Of a stretch of DNA of 64,000 nucleotides, positions 1 through 8,723 are shown piece by piece. The notes under the pieces were generated by a model. That model was not told the origin of the DNA, searched no databases, and saw nothing but the letters and a program-made list of their open reading frames with translations. The DNA is taken from positions 1 to 64,000 of the forward strand of contig NZ_FQVC01000011.1 in the NCBI RefSeq assembly GCF_900128975.1, in the 5' to 3' direction. A program made the translations under genes and the position numbers. The DNA comes from Devosia limi DSM 17137. GTDB lineage: Bacteria; Pseudomonadota; Alphaproteobacteria; Rhizobiales; Devosiaceae. Position 1 is the stretch's first letter, and each line of letters begins with the position of its first letter.

Positions 1-2
1 GG

Positions 3-341
3 CAGGCCTCAGACAAAGCAGCGGTTCCCGCCCTATTGGCAACACGAGCAGTCGTCGGTGACGTGGTCGCGGACCGCGGCTACGACGCGCAAGCCATTAT
101 CGAGATGATCCAGCAAAGAGGCGGCCGCGGCCACATCCCAACCCAACGGGACCGCAAGCAGCAGCGCAGCGTCGACCCAGCCATCTACCGCCAGCGCAAC
201 CTCGTAGAACGGTTCTTCAACAAGCTCAAACACTTCCGCAAGATCGCAACCCGATACGAAAAGACGGCGCGCAACTATCTCGCCGCCGTTCTCATCGCTT
301 GTTCACGCCTCTGGATGCGCTTTTATGAGTCCGCTACCTAG
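3..341 (+). CDS. IS5-family transposase, C-terminal part (5' end outside window)
   Basis: The reading frame is open from the first bases of the window, so the gene starts upstream and only about 112 residues are visible. The visible part has the Asp of the DDE triad in DRGYDAQ and the Y-(2)-R-(3)-E-(6)-K signature of IS4/IS5-type transposases, in the stretch beginning YRQRNLVERF; both look intact. The protein would cut and paste its own insertion sequence. The stop codon TAG lies inside the palindrome CTAG (338-341), and the adjacent gene on the other strand ends in the same four bases, so the IS right end probably lies at this CTAG (inference; CTAG/YTAR is a known kind of IS5-family target). 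The left end of the element is not visible. Confidence 0.85.
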   Translation, partial: QASDKAAVPALLATRAVVGDVVADRGYDAQAIIEMIQQRGGRGHIPTQRDRKQQRSVDPAIYRQRNLVERFFNKLKHFRKIATRYEKTARNYLAAVLIACSRLWMRFYESAT

Positions 342-712
342 TGCGGAAAGCCCTGCTTGAACTCCACCCGCGTGCCGTGAAACGCCGTCGCATCCTCGTT
401 GCGCACATAGTGCAGCGGCTGTGGCGGCATCCTGATGGTTAGCGGCAGTTCAAACGCATCTGGAATCGGCAGAGGGATTTCCTCGCCCTTGCCATTGAAG
501 TCCCTCAGCTTCACCAGCCGGTCGATGACGAAAACTGATGGCCATCGGTGATGATGCGCCGGTTCGGTTTCGCCGGGGGCAATGCTGACGGAAACGACCC
601 GGATCAGATCGTCCTCATAGAGGACCTGGTGATGTCGAGGTGCCGCCGCCAGGGCGTCCATTGCGGGATCCCAGGTTGCGGGATCGGTGCCGTCCATGCT
701 CTTCGGTGTCAT
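338..712 (-). CDS. Cupin-domain protein
   Basis: A protein of 124 residues with one small cupin barrel. The metal-binding part shows in the stretch APGETEPAHHHRWPS, and a second strand pair ends in RNEDATAFHGTRVEFKQG, the usual close of such stand-alone cupins. The ATG at 712 has an AGGAG about 9 nt upstream. Its stop codon overlaps the CTAG at the edge of the neighbouring transposase gene, so the last residues could have been set by the insertion, although the length looks normal. The substrate is unknown; the single-cupin fold is compatible with a sugar or small-molecule binding or isomerase role. Confidence 0.75.
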   Translation of the reverse strand: MTPKSMDGTDPATWDPAMDALAAAPRHHQVLYEDDLIRVVSVSIAPGETEPAHHHRWPSVFVIDRLVKLRDFNGKGEEIPLPIPDAFELPLTIRMPPQPLHYVRNEDATAFHGTRVEFKQGFPH

Positions 713-839
713 TGGCCTGGTCTCCTGCTGTTACGGCCGGACGAGACAAGAACATATTTTGAAGTGCGTGATCATCGGTATCGGGCGCGCGATGCGGACC
801 CGATACCCAGCTATAGGCAGAAGACTATCGCTGAATTCG

Positions 840-1763
840 TTAGGGCGCCAGCCCTGGAGGGACCGGCGACGGCTCGTACAACACCGTGATCCGCACCCGC
901 TCATTGGCGGCCATATAGGGATCATTGGGGAAGAAGGGGTCGGTGGTCGAGCGTCCGACGACCGACTTCACGCTGCCGTCCTTCAAGCCGAATTCGCCCA
1001 GTGTCGCCCGCACCATATTGGCGCGGTCAGCCGACAATTCCCATGAACCATAGCGCGGATTGCTATAGCTCGTGCCGGCAGCGGTGTGGCCGGAAACCCG
1101 GATCTGGTTGGGCAATTGCTGCAGGATCGGCGCGATGGCGGCAATCGCCTGGCGCGTGATCTCATAGGGATATTTCGACCCCTCGGGAAACATCGGACGC
1201 CCTTCCTGATCGATGATCTGGATATCGAGCCCCTCTTCGGTCTTCTCGACAATCAGGTTGTCGGCAATCTCGGTGATGTTCGGCATCGCCTGCCACGCCT
1301 GGCGGATGCTGGCGGCGGCGCTCTGGAAGGCCAGGTCATTGCTCGATTGCAGATCGGTCTGCGACGCGCCCATGGCCTGTTCGGATTCCCCGGTCATGCC
1401 TTCGCGTCCACCGGTGCCGGCTGCGTGCGAGCCGAAATCGGTGCTTTCGGTCGAGATCGACACGTCATCGACCGCGTCCATCGCCGAGCCGGCCATTTTG
1501 GCGCCGGTCGCATCCATGGCGCTGCCGCCCATGACGCCGCCCGACCCGCTGGTCGAAATGCTCACATTGGGAGGGGCGAAATAGTCGGCCAGCCCTTCCT
1601 TCTGCTCGGGCGTGGTCATGCTGATCAGCCAGAGCAGCAGGAAGAACGCCATCATCGCGGTCACAAAGTCGGCATAGGCGATCTTCCAGGCACCGCCATG
1701 ATGGGCGTGGCCGGCTTTCTTGACCTTCTTGATGATGATGGGGCGGTTTTCTAACCCAGCCAT
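840..1763 (-). CDS. motB: Flagellar motor stator protein MotB
   Basis: 307 residues. The N-terminus is cytoplasmic and Lys-rich, followed by one membrane helix at about residues 27-49 that holds the proton-binding Asp in YADFVTAMMAFF. A long low-complexity linker (Gly/Ser/Met-rich, residues 70-150) leads to a C-terminal OmpA/MotB peptidoglycan-binding domain (about 195-300) ending NERVRITVLY. With MotA it forms the stator ring that converts ion flow into flagellar rotation. motB follows motA by 29 nt on the same strand, so the two form an operon. No other flagellar gene is in the window. The usual HTD at the OmpA-domain core reads HTAA here. Confidence 0.95.
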   Translation of the reverse strand: MAGLENRPIIIKKVKKAGHAHHGGAWKIAYADFVTAMMAFFLLLWLISMTTPEQKEGLADYFAPPNVSISTSGSGGVMGGSAMDATGAKMAGSAMDAVDDVSISTESTDFGSHAAGTGGREGMTGESEQAMGASQTDLQSSNDLAFQSAAASIRQAWQAMPNITEIADNLIVEKTEEGLDIQIIDQEGRPMFPEGSKYPYEITRQAIAAIAPILQQLPNQIRVSGHTAAGTSYSNPRYGSWELSADRANMVRATLGEFGLKDGSVKSVVGRSTTDPFFPNDPYMAANERVRITVLYEPSPVPPGLAP

Positions 1764-1792
1764 GATGCAGTCGCTTCCCTAGAGCCCAAGGC

Positions 1793-2653
1793 TCAGTTTG
1801 CCGGCAGGTTGGCCGTCGCCTGGTCAATTTCCTCGAATGTCGGCCGGTCTTCCGACATCAGGCCCTTGCGGGCAAATTCGATGGCCATGACGGGCACCTG
1901 GCCCGAAATGTGCGCCAGCAGGCCCACCTTCATCGACAGGAAGTATTTGGCTTCAGCGTCATAGATATTGCGCAGCGCCTGCGCCATCGGGCCGAAAAAG
2001 CCATAGGCAACGAACACGCCGAGAAAGGTACCCACCAGCGCGCCGCCGATCAGATGGCCCAGCACCTCGGGCGGCTCCGAGATGGCGCCCATGGTCTTGA
2101 TCACGCCCAGCACGGCGGCCACGATGCCCAGCGCCGGTGTACCATCGGCCAGCGCCTGCACGGCCGAAACCAGCCGTTCGCGCTCCTGGTGATGGGTCTC
2201 CAGCTCCTCGTCCATCAACGCTTCCATTTCATGGACATTGTTGGAGCCCAGCGTCACCATGCGCAGGTAGTCGCACATGAATTCCACCGCATGGTGGTTG
2301 GCGGCAAATTTGGGAAAGCGTGCAAACAGCGAGGATTGCGACGGGTTTTCGATATGAGGTTCCAGCGCCAGGATACCCTTGGCCTGCACCAGCTTGAACA
2401 GGCTGAACTGCAGCCCGAGCAATTCGATATAGGACGCCTTGTTGTAGCGCGGGCCCCGGAACAGCGTGCCGAACACGCCGAGCGACTGCTTCAGTACCGC
2501 CCCGGTATTGCCGATCACGAATGCCCCCAGCGCCGCGCCGAGAATGATCACGCCTTCGAAGGGCTGCCAGAGCACTTCAAGGTGCCCGCCCATTGCAGCG
2601 TAACCGCCGAACACGCAGACGATAACCAGCACGATACCAATAATGAGACGCAT
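1793..2653 (-). CDS. motA: Flagellar motor stator protein MotA
   Basis: 286 residues, the usual length. Four membrane helices are visible: residues 3-20 and 30-48 at the N-terminus, and two near 165-220. The latter carry the conserved prolines of stator proteins in TPALGIVAAVLGVIKTMG and the segment LVGTFLGVFVAYGFFGPMAQ. Between helices 2 and 3 is the cytoplasmic domain that contacts the rotor. It is the first gene of the motA-motB operon. The start at 2653 gives a hydrophobic N-terminus immediately (MRLIIGIVLV), as in other MotA proteins. Confidence 0.96.
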   Translation of the reverse strand: MRLIIGIVLVIVCVFGGYAAMGGHLEVLWQPFEGVIILGAALGAFVIGNTGAVLKQSLGVFGTLFRGPRYNKASYIELLGLQFSLFKLVQAKGILALEPHIENPSQSSLFARFPKFAANHHAVEFMCDYLRMVTLGSNNVHEMEALMDEELETHHQERERLVSAVQALADGTPALGIVAAVLGVIKTMGAISEPPEVLGHLIGGALVGTFLGVFVAYGFFGPMAQALRNIYDAEAKYFLSMKVGLLAHISGQVPVMAIEFARKGLMSEDRPTFEEIDQATANLPAN

Positions 2654-2848
2654 ACGATCTGAAACCCAACTTGAGCAAAGGCTGCCGGCAACGGGTGGAA
2701 AAAGAGTCCGCTGCAGCGAAGGATGAACTCAGTTCCGCCGCGTCATTATCAATCGGTTATGCTTAACAGCCGGTGTATGCAGTGCTGCGTGCCGACACGG
2801 CCGGCAGAGCCTCACCAGGCTGGCTTGGTCGAAGCCTAGAACGTGCCC

Positions 2849-2869
2849 CCAGCGGGAACGCCCCGCTGG
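2849..2869. terminator. Hairpin after the SRPBCC gene
   Basis: CCAGCGGG (2849-2856) pairs perfectly with CCCGCTGG (2862-2869) around a 5-nt loop, just past the stop codon of the SRPBCC gene. No T-run follows on either strand, so termination is possible but not certain. Confidence 0.4.
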
Positions 2870-2878
2870 AACGGATGG

Positions 2879-3364
2879 CTACCGCTCCACCAATCGTGCC
2901 AGTTGCCCGATGACCGTGCCCCAGCCGTCATGAAACCCAAGTTCTTCATGCATGGCGCGATCCGCGCTGCTCTTGTGCATGACCCGCGCCACGTAATCGG
3001 TCCCCTGGTCATTATCGGCCAGCGTGATGACCGCCGTCATGAAGGCCTGCTCCGCCGGCCGCCAGCCGCCCTCCAGTGCATTGGTGAAGACGATGCGCCG
3101 GCCATCATCGACCGCGAGGAAGCACGCATTCATATGCGGCACGAAGGCACCGCCATCCTCACTCATCTCCGTTACCATCGCCCCGCCGGGCCGCACCTCC
3201 AGGGCCAGCACCCGGCACTTGGCCGGCTCGGGCAGCCACCATTGCGCAAACTTGGCGGGATCGGTCCAGGCCGCCCACACCACCGAGCGTGGTGCCTTGA
3301 TCAGGCGCGAGATCGTCAGATCGCGCTGGGGATCGAAGCTCTGGTTCTCGAAATCCTTGCTCAT
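2879..3364 (-). CDS. SRPBCC (AHSA1-type) protein
   Basis: 161 residues. The START/SRPBCC fold is recognised by ISRLIKAPRSVVWAAWTDP near the N-terminus, followed by FAQWWLPEPAKC and VRPGGAMVTEM, typical of the AHSA1 (activator of Hsp90 ATPase homologue) group in bacteria. These are hydrophobic-pocket proteins, often encoded beside an ArsR regulator. The chosen ATG at 3364 overlaps the stop of the upstream ArsR gene as ATGA, which indicates translational coupling. A longer frame reaching back to 3493 exists but would lie inside the ArsR gene. Confidence 0.88.
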   Translation of the reverse strand: MSKDFENQSFDPQRDLTISRLIKAPRSVVWAAWTDPAKFAQWWLPEPAKCRVLALEVRPGGAMVTEMSEDGGAFVPHMNACFLAVDDGRRIVFTNALEGGWRPAEQAFMTAVITLADNDQGTDYVARVMHKSSADRAMHEELGFHDGWGTVIGQLARLVER

Positions 3365-3705
3365 GTCTCTGCCTCCTGCCCGTGGGCGGCGATGACGAAC
3401 TGTTCCAGCCGGTCGGTCCGACCTTCCCAGATCGCCCGCTGGTCCGACAACCACGCCTGGACCGCCAAAACTTGCTGCGTCTCGATGGCGCAAATCCGCA
3501 CCCGACCCTGCTTGCGGGTCTGGATCAAGCCATTCCCCTCCAGAAAATGGATGTGCTTCATGAACGATGGCAGCGCCATATCGAAGGGCGCCGCCAGTTC
3601 GCCGACGCTGGCGGGCCCCCGCCCCAATCGCCCGAGCACTGCCCGCCGTGTCGGGTCGGCCAGAGCCAGGAATATGCCGTTCAACGGGTCCGGATACTGT
3701 TCCAT
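3361..3705 (-). CDS. ArsR/SmtB-family transcriptional regulator
   Basis: 114 residues from the ATG at 3705, or 119 from a GTG at 3720. Winged-helix DNA-binding protein: ALADPTRRAVLGRLGRGP and SVGELAAPFDMALPSFMKHI are the helix-turn-helix region typical of the ArsR type that partners SRPBCC proteins. The Cys-rich metal box of the classic arsenic sensors is absent, so the signal is unlikely to be a metal. It is translationally coupled to the downstream SRPBCC gene (ATGA overlap). Three copies of a CTAAG/CTTAG element just upstream are candidate operators. Confidence 0.9.
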   Translation of the reverse strand: MEQYPDPLNGIFLALADPTRRAVLGRLGRGPASVGELAAPFDMALPSFMKHIHFLEGNGLIQTRKQGRVRICAIETQQVLAVQAWLSDQRAIWEGRTDRLEQFVIAAHGQEAET

Positions 3706-3709
3706 AAGG

Positions 3710-3753
3710 CTAAGTATCACGGCAAGGAAACTTAGTGCAACAGCTTAGTATCC
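3710..3753 (-). promoter_or_regulatory. Promoter/operator of the ArsR-SRPBCC operon
   Basis: Three related heptamers lie just ahead of the ATG: CTAAGTA (3710-3716), CTTAGTG (3731-3737) and CTTAGTA (3744-3750) on the plus strand. Read on the minus strand, TTGCAC is followed after 16-17 nt by GATACT/ATACTT, a fair sigma-70-like promoter whose start point would fall next to the ATG at 3705. Autoregulation by the ArsR protein is the natural reading, but it is inferred. Confidence 0.45.
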
Positions 3754-4004
3754 TGCAGCAGCGTCGATCTGTCCGCCCAAGCCTGTTCAAAAGGACTGGT
3801 TGTCGCAGCCTCGGACCCCTGGAAAGCGGTCCAAACCCCTTCCCTTTCGGCGTCTTCTCCGCTAGACAGCCCACCTAACCACCCCGTCCAAGCCTTCCCC
3901 AAGCGCCGCAACGCCCCGTTGTCGTGCGCGAATGGTGCGGGTGGCCTGAATGTCGGGTGATTCTTCCTCGCCCGTCCCGTCCATCGAACGAGCCGAGTGA
4001 GCCC

Positions 4005-7000
4005 ATGCCAAAACGTACCGACATCAAATCGATCCTCATCATCGGTGCGGGTCCGATCATCATCGGGCAGGCATGCGAATTCGATTATTCAGGCACCCAG
4101 GCATGTAAGGCGCTCAAGGAAGAGGGCTACCGGATCATCCTGGTAAACTCCAATCCGGCGACGATCATGACCGATCCGGATCTGGCCGATGCCACTTATA
4201 TGGAGCCGATCACCCCCGAAGTGGTCGCCAAGATCATCGAGAAGGAACGCCCCGATGCGCTCCTGCCCACCATGGGCGGCCAGACGGCGCTGAATTGCGC
4301 CCTGTCGCTCCGCAAGATGGGCATTCTCGAAAAGTACAATGTCGAAATGATCGGCGCCACCGCCGAGGCCATCGACAAGGCCGAGGATCGCGAACTGTTC
4401 CGCGATGCCATGAAGAAGATCGGGCTGGAAACCCCGCGTTCCATGCTGGCCCACAACACCATCGAAGCGCTGCAGGCGCTTGAAGTGATCGGCCTGCCCT
4501 GCATCATCCGCCCGTCTTTCACCCTGGGCGGCACGGGCGGCGGCATTGCCTATAACCGCGAAGAATATCTGGCCATTGTCGAGAGCGGCGTCGATGCCTC
4601 CCCGACCAATGAAGTTCTGGTCGAGGAAAGCGTCCTCGGCTGGAAGGAATATGAGATGGAAGTCGTTCGCGACAAGAACGACAACTGCATCATCATCTGC
4701 TCGATCGAAAACATCGATCCGATGGGCGTCCATACCGGTGACTCGATCACTGTCGCGCCGGCGCTGACCCTGACCGACAAGGAATACCAGATCATGCGCG
4801 ACGCCTCGCTGGCGGTGCTGCGCGAGATCGGCGTCGAGACCGGCGGCTCCAACGTGCAGTTCGGTATCAACCCGGCCGACGGCCGCATGGTCGTCATCGA
4901 GATGAACCCGCGCGTGTCGCGCTCCTCGGCCCTGGCCTCCAAGGCCACCGGCTTCCCCATCGCCAAGGTGGCCGCGCGCCTCGCCGTCGGTTACACGCTC
5001 GATGAATTGGACAACGACATCACCGGCGGCATGACCCCGGCTTCGTTCGAGCCCACCATCGACTATGTCGTGGTCAAGATCCCACGTTTTGCCTTCGAAA
5101 AGTTCCCCGGCGCCGACAATCGCCTGACCACGTCGATGAAGTCGGTCGGCGAAGCCATGGCCATCGGCCGCACCTTCCAGGAATCGCTGCAGAAGGCGCT
5201 GCGTTCGCTTGAAACTGGCCTGACCGGCCTCAACGAAATCGGCATTCCCGGCCTCGGCGAAGGCGAAGACAAGAACGCCATCAAGGCCGCCCTTGGCACC
5301 CCGACCCCTGATCGCCTGCTGCACGTTGCCGAAGCCATGCGCCTCGGCATGAGCCTGGAAGACATCCACGAAGTCTGCAAGATCGATCCGTGGTTCCTCG
5401 AGCAGATGCAGGGCCTGATCGATACCGAAGCCAAGGTGCGCCAGTTTGGCCTGCCCGACGACGCCGACGCTCTGCGCTCGCTCAAGGCCATGGGCTTCTC
5501 CGACCCGCGCCTGGCCCAGCTGGCCGGCGTCAAGGCATCCGACGTGCGCAAACTGCGCCACAGCCTGGGTGTTCGCCCGGTCTACAAGCGCATCGACACC
5601 TCGGCCGCCGAGTTTGCCTCGCCGACCGCCTATATGTACTCGACCTATGAGGCCCCGTTCGCCGGCGCTGTTGCCGACGAGGCGCGTCCGTCCGATCGCA
5701 AGAAGGTCGTCATCCTGGGCGGCGGCCCGAACCGGATCGGCCAGGGCATCGAGTTTGATTATTGCTGCTGCCATGCGGCCTTCGCGCTGGCCGATGCCGG
5801 CTACGAGACCATCATGGTCAACTGCAATCCCGAAACCGTCTCGACCGACTACGACACCTCCGACCGCCTCTATTTCGAGCCGCTGACCGAAGAAGACGTC
5901 ATCGAAATCCTCGAAACCGAAAAGCAGAACGGCACCCTGCATGGCGTCATCGTCCAGTTTGGCGGCCAGACCCCGCTGAACCTGGCCGAAGCCGTGCAGA
6001 AGGCCGGCGTGCCGATCCTGGGCACCCAGCCCGACGCCATCGATCTGGCCGAAGACCGTGACCTGTTCAGCAAGCTGCTCAACAAGCTGGAACTGACCCA
6101 GCCCAAGAACGGCATCGCCTATTCGCTGGAGCAGGCTCGCCTGATCGCCGAACGCCTGGGCTATCCGCTGGTCATCCGCCCGTCCTACGTGCTGGGTGGC
6201 CGCGCCATGGCCATCGTGCATTCGGCCAATGAGTTCGAGCGCTATGTGCAGGACACCCTGACCGGCCTCGTGCCGCCCGACATCCTGCAGCGCTATCCCA
6301 ACGACAAGACCGGCCAGATCAACTCGGTCCTGTCCGACAACCCGCTGCTGTTCGATGGCTACCTCTCTGGCGCCACCGAAATCGACGTCGACGCGCTGTG
6401 CGATGGCAAGGACGTGTTCGTCGCCGGCATCATGGAGCATATCGAGGAAGCCGGCATTCACTCCGGTGACTCCGCATGCTCGCTGCCGCCCCAGAATCTG
6501 AGCCCCGAAATCATCACCGAACTCAAGCGCCAGACCCGTGAACTCGCCTTCGCGCTCAAGGTTGGCGGCCTGATGAACGTGCAATATGCGCTCAAGGACG
6601 GCGTCATCTACCTGCTCGAAGTCAATCCGCGCGCCAGCCGCACGGTGCCTTTCGTCGCCAAGGTCATCGGCCAGCCCATCGCCAAGATCGCCAGCCGCAT
6701 CATGGCCGGCGAGTCGCTGGACAGCTTCGGCCTCGTCGAAAAGTCCTTCGAGCATATCGCCGTCAAGGAAGCCGTGTTCCCGTTCAACCGCTTCCCCGGC
6801 GTCGATACGGTGCTTGGCCCCGAAATGAAGTCGACCGGCGAAGTCATCGGCCTCGACACCAATTTCGCCATGGCCTTCGCCAAGTCGCAGATGGGTGCCG
6901 GCTCCAAGGTTCCGGCCTCGGGCACCGCCTTCATCTCGGTGCGTGATAGCGACAAGCCACTGATCGTCGATGCCATCCGTCATCTGGAAAAGGCTGGCTT

Positions 7001-7316
7001 CACCATCCTCGCCACCGGCGGCACCCAGCGTTACCTGGTGGAAAACGGCATCGCCGCCACCAAGATCAACAAGGTGCTCGAAGGCCGTCCGCATATCGTG
7101 GACTCGATGAAGAATGGCGGCGTGCAGCTGGTGATCAACACCACCGACGGCATGAAGTCGATCAGCGACAGCCGCGATATCCGCCGCACCGCGCTCTACG
7201 CCAAGATCCCCTATTACACGACCGTGGACGGGGCACTGGCTGCCATCGAAGGCATCATCGCCTATCAGCAGGGCAGCCTCACCGTCCGCTCGCTGCAAAG
7301 CTACTTCACCGCCTGA
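4005..7316 (+). CDS. carB: Carbamoyl-phosphate synthase large subunit
   Basis: 1103 residues. Makes carbamoyl phosphate from bicarbonate, ammonia (delivered by the CarA glutaminase) and two ATP, for pyrimidines and arginine. Two homologous ATP-grasp halves are visible. The N-half starts [20 protein letters not shown] and carries [11 protein letters not shown]; the C-half has [19 protein letters not shown] and [13 protein letters not shown]. The C-terminal MGS-like allosteric domain holds [16 protein letters not shown]. The start at 4005 ([11 protein letters not shown]) was chosen over an upstream in-frame codon at 3924 because it matches the family N-terminus. carA is not in the window. Confidence 0.98.
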   Translation: MPKRTDIKSILIIGAGPIIIGQACEFDYSGTQACKALKEEGYRIILVNSNPATIMTDPDLADATYMEPITPEVVAKIIEKERPDALLPTMGGQTALNCALSLRKMGILEKYNVEMIGATAEAIDKAEDRELFRDAMKKIGLETPRSMLAHNTIEALQALEVIGLPCIIRPSFTLGGTGGGIAYNREEYLAIVESGVDASPTNEVLVEESVLGWKEYEMEVVRDKNDNCIIICSIENIDPMGVHTGDSITVAPALTLTDKEYQIMRDASLAVLREIGVETGGSNVQFGINPADGRMVVIEMNPRVSRSSALASKATGFPIAKVAARLAVGYTLDELDNDITGGMTPASFEPTIDYVVVKIPRFAFEKFPGADNRLTTSMKSVGEAMAIGRTFQESLQKALRSLETGLTGLNEIGIPGLGEGEDKNAIKAALGTPTPDRLLHVAEAMRLGMSLEDIHEVCKIDPWFLEQMQGLIDTEAKVRQFGLPDDADALRSLKAMGFSDPRLAQLAGVKASDVRKLRHSLGVRPVYKRIDTSAAEFASPTAYMYSTYEAPFAGAVADEARPSDRKKVVILGGGPNRIGQGIEFDYCCCHAAFALADAGYETIMVNCNPETVSTDYDTSDRLYFEPLTEEDVIEILETEKQNGTLHGVIVQFGGQTPLNLAEAVQKAGVPILGTQPDAIDLAEDRDLFSKLLNKLELTQPKNGIAYSLEQARLIAERLGYPLVIRPSYVLGGRAMAIVHSANEFERYVQDTLTGLVPPDILQRYPNDKTGQINSVLSDNPLLFDGYLSGATEIDVDALCDGKDVFVAGIMEHIEEAGIHSGDSACSLPPQNLSPEIITELKRQTRELAFALKVGGLMNVQYALKDGVIYLLEVNPRASRTVPFVAKVIGQPIAKIASRIMAGESLDSFGLVEKSFEHIAVKEAVFPFNRFPGVDTVLGPEMKSTGEVIGLDTNFAMAFAKSQMGAGSKVPASGTAFISVRDSDKPLIVDAIRHLEKAGFTILATGGTQRYLVENGIAATKINKVLEGRPHIVDSMKNGGVQLVINTTDGMKSISDSRDIRRTALYAKIPYYTTVDGALAAIEGIIAYQQGSLTVRSLQSYFTA

Positions 7317-7326
7317 TTGCGACTAC

Positions 7327-7350
7327 GGGAGCAGGACCAGTCCTGCTCCC
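7327..7350 (+). terminator. Strong hairpin after carB
   Basis: An 11-bp perfect inverted repeat, GGGAGCAGGAC (7327-7337) and GTCCTGCTCCC (7340-7350), begins 10 nt after the carB stop codon. It is followed by CT-rich sequence rather than a pure T-run, so it is a probable but not classic terminator. Confidence 0.6.
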
Positions 7351-7444
7351 CTCTCTCCACACACTCGCCCACAGCGCCCGCCCACCGGCGTCATGGCCCA
7401 CCCACCACACCATCGCCGCCCACAGCGCCATCGCCACCCATGGC

Positions 7445-7474
7445 GTCATCCCGGCGAAAGCCGGGATCCAGTTT
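7445..7474. repeat. Dispersed palindromic repeat, copy 1
   Basis: One of six copies in this window of a 30-bp intergenic element starting GTCATCCCGGCGAAAG and ending ATCCAGTTT. Its core CCCGGCGAAAGCCGGG is a stem-loop. Other copies are near 9981, 13109, 20938, 29609 and 29804. It resembles REP-type elements. Confidence 0.8.
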
Positions 7475-7544
7475 CCGTCTCACTGCCCTATCGCCGCACC
7501 CCTCTGCTCTGCCGCCGTGTCTCCCCTTCCCCCTCGACCTGGTG

Positions 7545-7572
7545 TTGACCTTTCCGTCCGCCCGGCTATGCT
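7545..7572 (+). promoter_or_regulatory. Promoter candidate ahead of phyH remnant and catB
   Basis: TTGACC and TATGCT are separated by 16 nt, close to the sigma-70 consensus. The pair lies about 145 bp ahead of the phyH remnant and 420 bp ahead of catB on the same strand. Confidence 0.45.
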
Positions 7573-7715
7573 CTCCCCACCATGATGTCCGAAGCAACCA
7601 AGTTCGCCGTGCACTTGACCGCCTAGCGGCGCTCAATCGAGCACATCCGACGGGCGGCCCTGCCGCCTGATCAGGCTACCCCTGAGGTGGCCGTGCGAAC
7701 TCATGGACATTTCCA

Positions 7716-7976
7716 ATGCCTGCCAATCTCTTGGCGCTCTCCGCAGCGCAGATCGATCTATTCATCACCGACGGCTTCGTCCGCATCGACAACGCCTTTC
7801 CCCGCGACGTCGCCGCTGCCGCCCGCGCCATTCATCCCGACGATCCCGCTACCTGGACCCGGCCGCTCATGGCCCAACCACCCCTCATGCCCAGCGCACC
7901 GCTGCAACTGCATCGCCCCGACGGCACCTATTCCGCCGTCGAGACAGCCATCCGCCGCGCGCTCGGCCGCTCCTGA
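7716..7976 (+). pseudogene. Phytanoyl-CoA dioxygenase remnant with internal deletion
   Basis: An 86-codon frame that joins the two ends of a phytanoyl-CoA dioxygenase (PhyH) family protein, which is normally around 250 residues. The first part (LSAAQIDLFITDGFVRIDNAF, then DDPATWTRP) matches the family N-terminus. It continues directly into LMAQPPLMPSAPLQL and SAVETAIRRALG, which match the family C-terminus. The whole iron- and 2-oxoglutarate-binding core (HxD...H) is missing, so it cannot be an active dioxygenase. The join is in frame. The family assignment of both ends is from memory of family sequences. It ends 18 bp before catB. Confidence 0.7.
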
Positions 7977-7994
7977 ACCCGAAAGACCAAAACC

Positions 7995-8624
7995 ATGACC
8001 AATTACTTTGAAAGCCCGTTCAAGGGCATCCTGCTGTCCGAGCAGGTCACCAATCCCAACCTTATCGTCGGCCGCTACAGCTATTATTCCGGCTATTATC
8101 ATGGCCATAGCTTCGACGATTGCGCCCGCTATCTGCTACCCCAGCCCGGCGCCGACCGGCTGCTGATCGGCAGCTTCTGCTCCATCGGCAGTGGCGCCGC
8201 CTTCATCATGGCCGGCAATCAGGGTCACCGGAACGACTGGGTGTCGACCTTCCCGTTCCACTACATGCCCGAAGTGCCTGCCTTTGCCGGTGCGCTCGAT
8301 GGCTACGCGGCCGCAGGCGACACCGTGGTCGGTAACGATGTCTGGATCGGCAGCGAGGCGATTATCATGGCTGGCGTCACCATCGGCCACGGCGCGCTCA
8401 TCGGCACGCGGGCACTCGTCACCAAGGATGTGGAGCCCTATGCCATTGTCGGCGGCAACCCGGCCAAGCTGATCCGCAAGCGCTTCAGCGATGCCAACAT
8501 CGCCCTGCTGCTGGAAATGGCGTGGTGGGATTGGTCCGACGAGCAGTTGCAGATCGCCATACCACTGCTCACCGCCGGCGACATCCCCGCCCTGCACCGC
8601 CACTGGCAGGAACAGCAGGGCTAG
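7995..8624 (+). CDS. catB: CatB-type (xenobiotic) acetyltransferase
   Basis: 209 residues, the usual length of type B chloramphenicol acetyltransferases (XAT class). It has a left-handed beta-helix of hexapeptide repeats, seen as [21 protein letters not shown] and [15 protein letters not shown]. The catalytic His lies in [11 protein letters not shown], and the conserved region [20 protein letters not shown] precedes it. Such enzymes move acetyl from acetyl-CoA to hydroxyl groups of drugs such as chloramphenicol, but many chromosomal copies are intrinsic and their real substrate is uncertain. No mobile element flanks the gene. Confidence 0.9.
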   Translation: MTNYFESPFKGILLSEQVTNPNLIVGRYSYYSGYYHGHSFDDCARYLLPQPGADRLLIGSFCSIGSGAAFIMAGNQGHRNDWVSTFPFHYMPEVPAFAGALDGYAAAGDTVVGNDVWIGSEAIIMAGVTIGHGALIGTRALVTKDVEPYAIVGGNPAKLIRKRFSDANIALLLEMAWWDWSDEQLQIAIPLLTAGDIPALHRHWQEQQG

Positions 8625-8723
8625 CGAACTCACCGAGGGACGCGCCCTTTGGCGTCCTCACCAATCCATCCACACCGTCACCACCCGGCTTGTCCGGGTG
8701 GTCCACACTTCTCAGGTCACGCA

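Larger units (their letters stand above)
7351..7715. other. Intergenic region between carB and the phyH remnant
   Basis: About 365 bp without a convincing gene. A 117-codon frame on the plus strand (from 7317) is Pro/Ser-rich and looks accidental. The region holds one copy of the dispersed GTCATCCCGG repeat, a promoter-like pair TTGACC (7545-7550) and TATGCT (7567-7572) with a 16-nt spacer, and just after it a 14-codon ORF (7582-7626, starting ATGATGTCC). The promoter could serve the phyH remnant and catB. Confidence 0.5.

Noticed and set aside
4089-7298. 1069-codon open frame on the minus strand opposite carB
   Set aside because: It is a shadow frame of high-GC coding DNA; its His/Gly/Asp-rich translation has no domain, and carB on the other strand is beyond doubt.
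7317-7670. 117-codon Pro/Ser-rich frame after carB
   Set aside because: It starts directly at the carB stop, contains a dispersed repeat and a hairpin, and resembles no protein.
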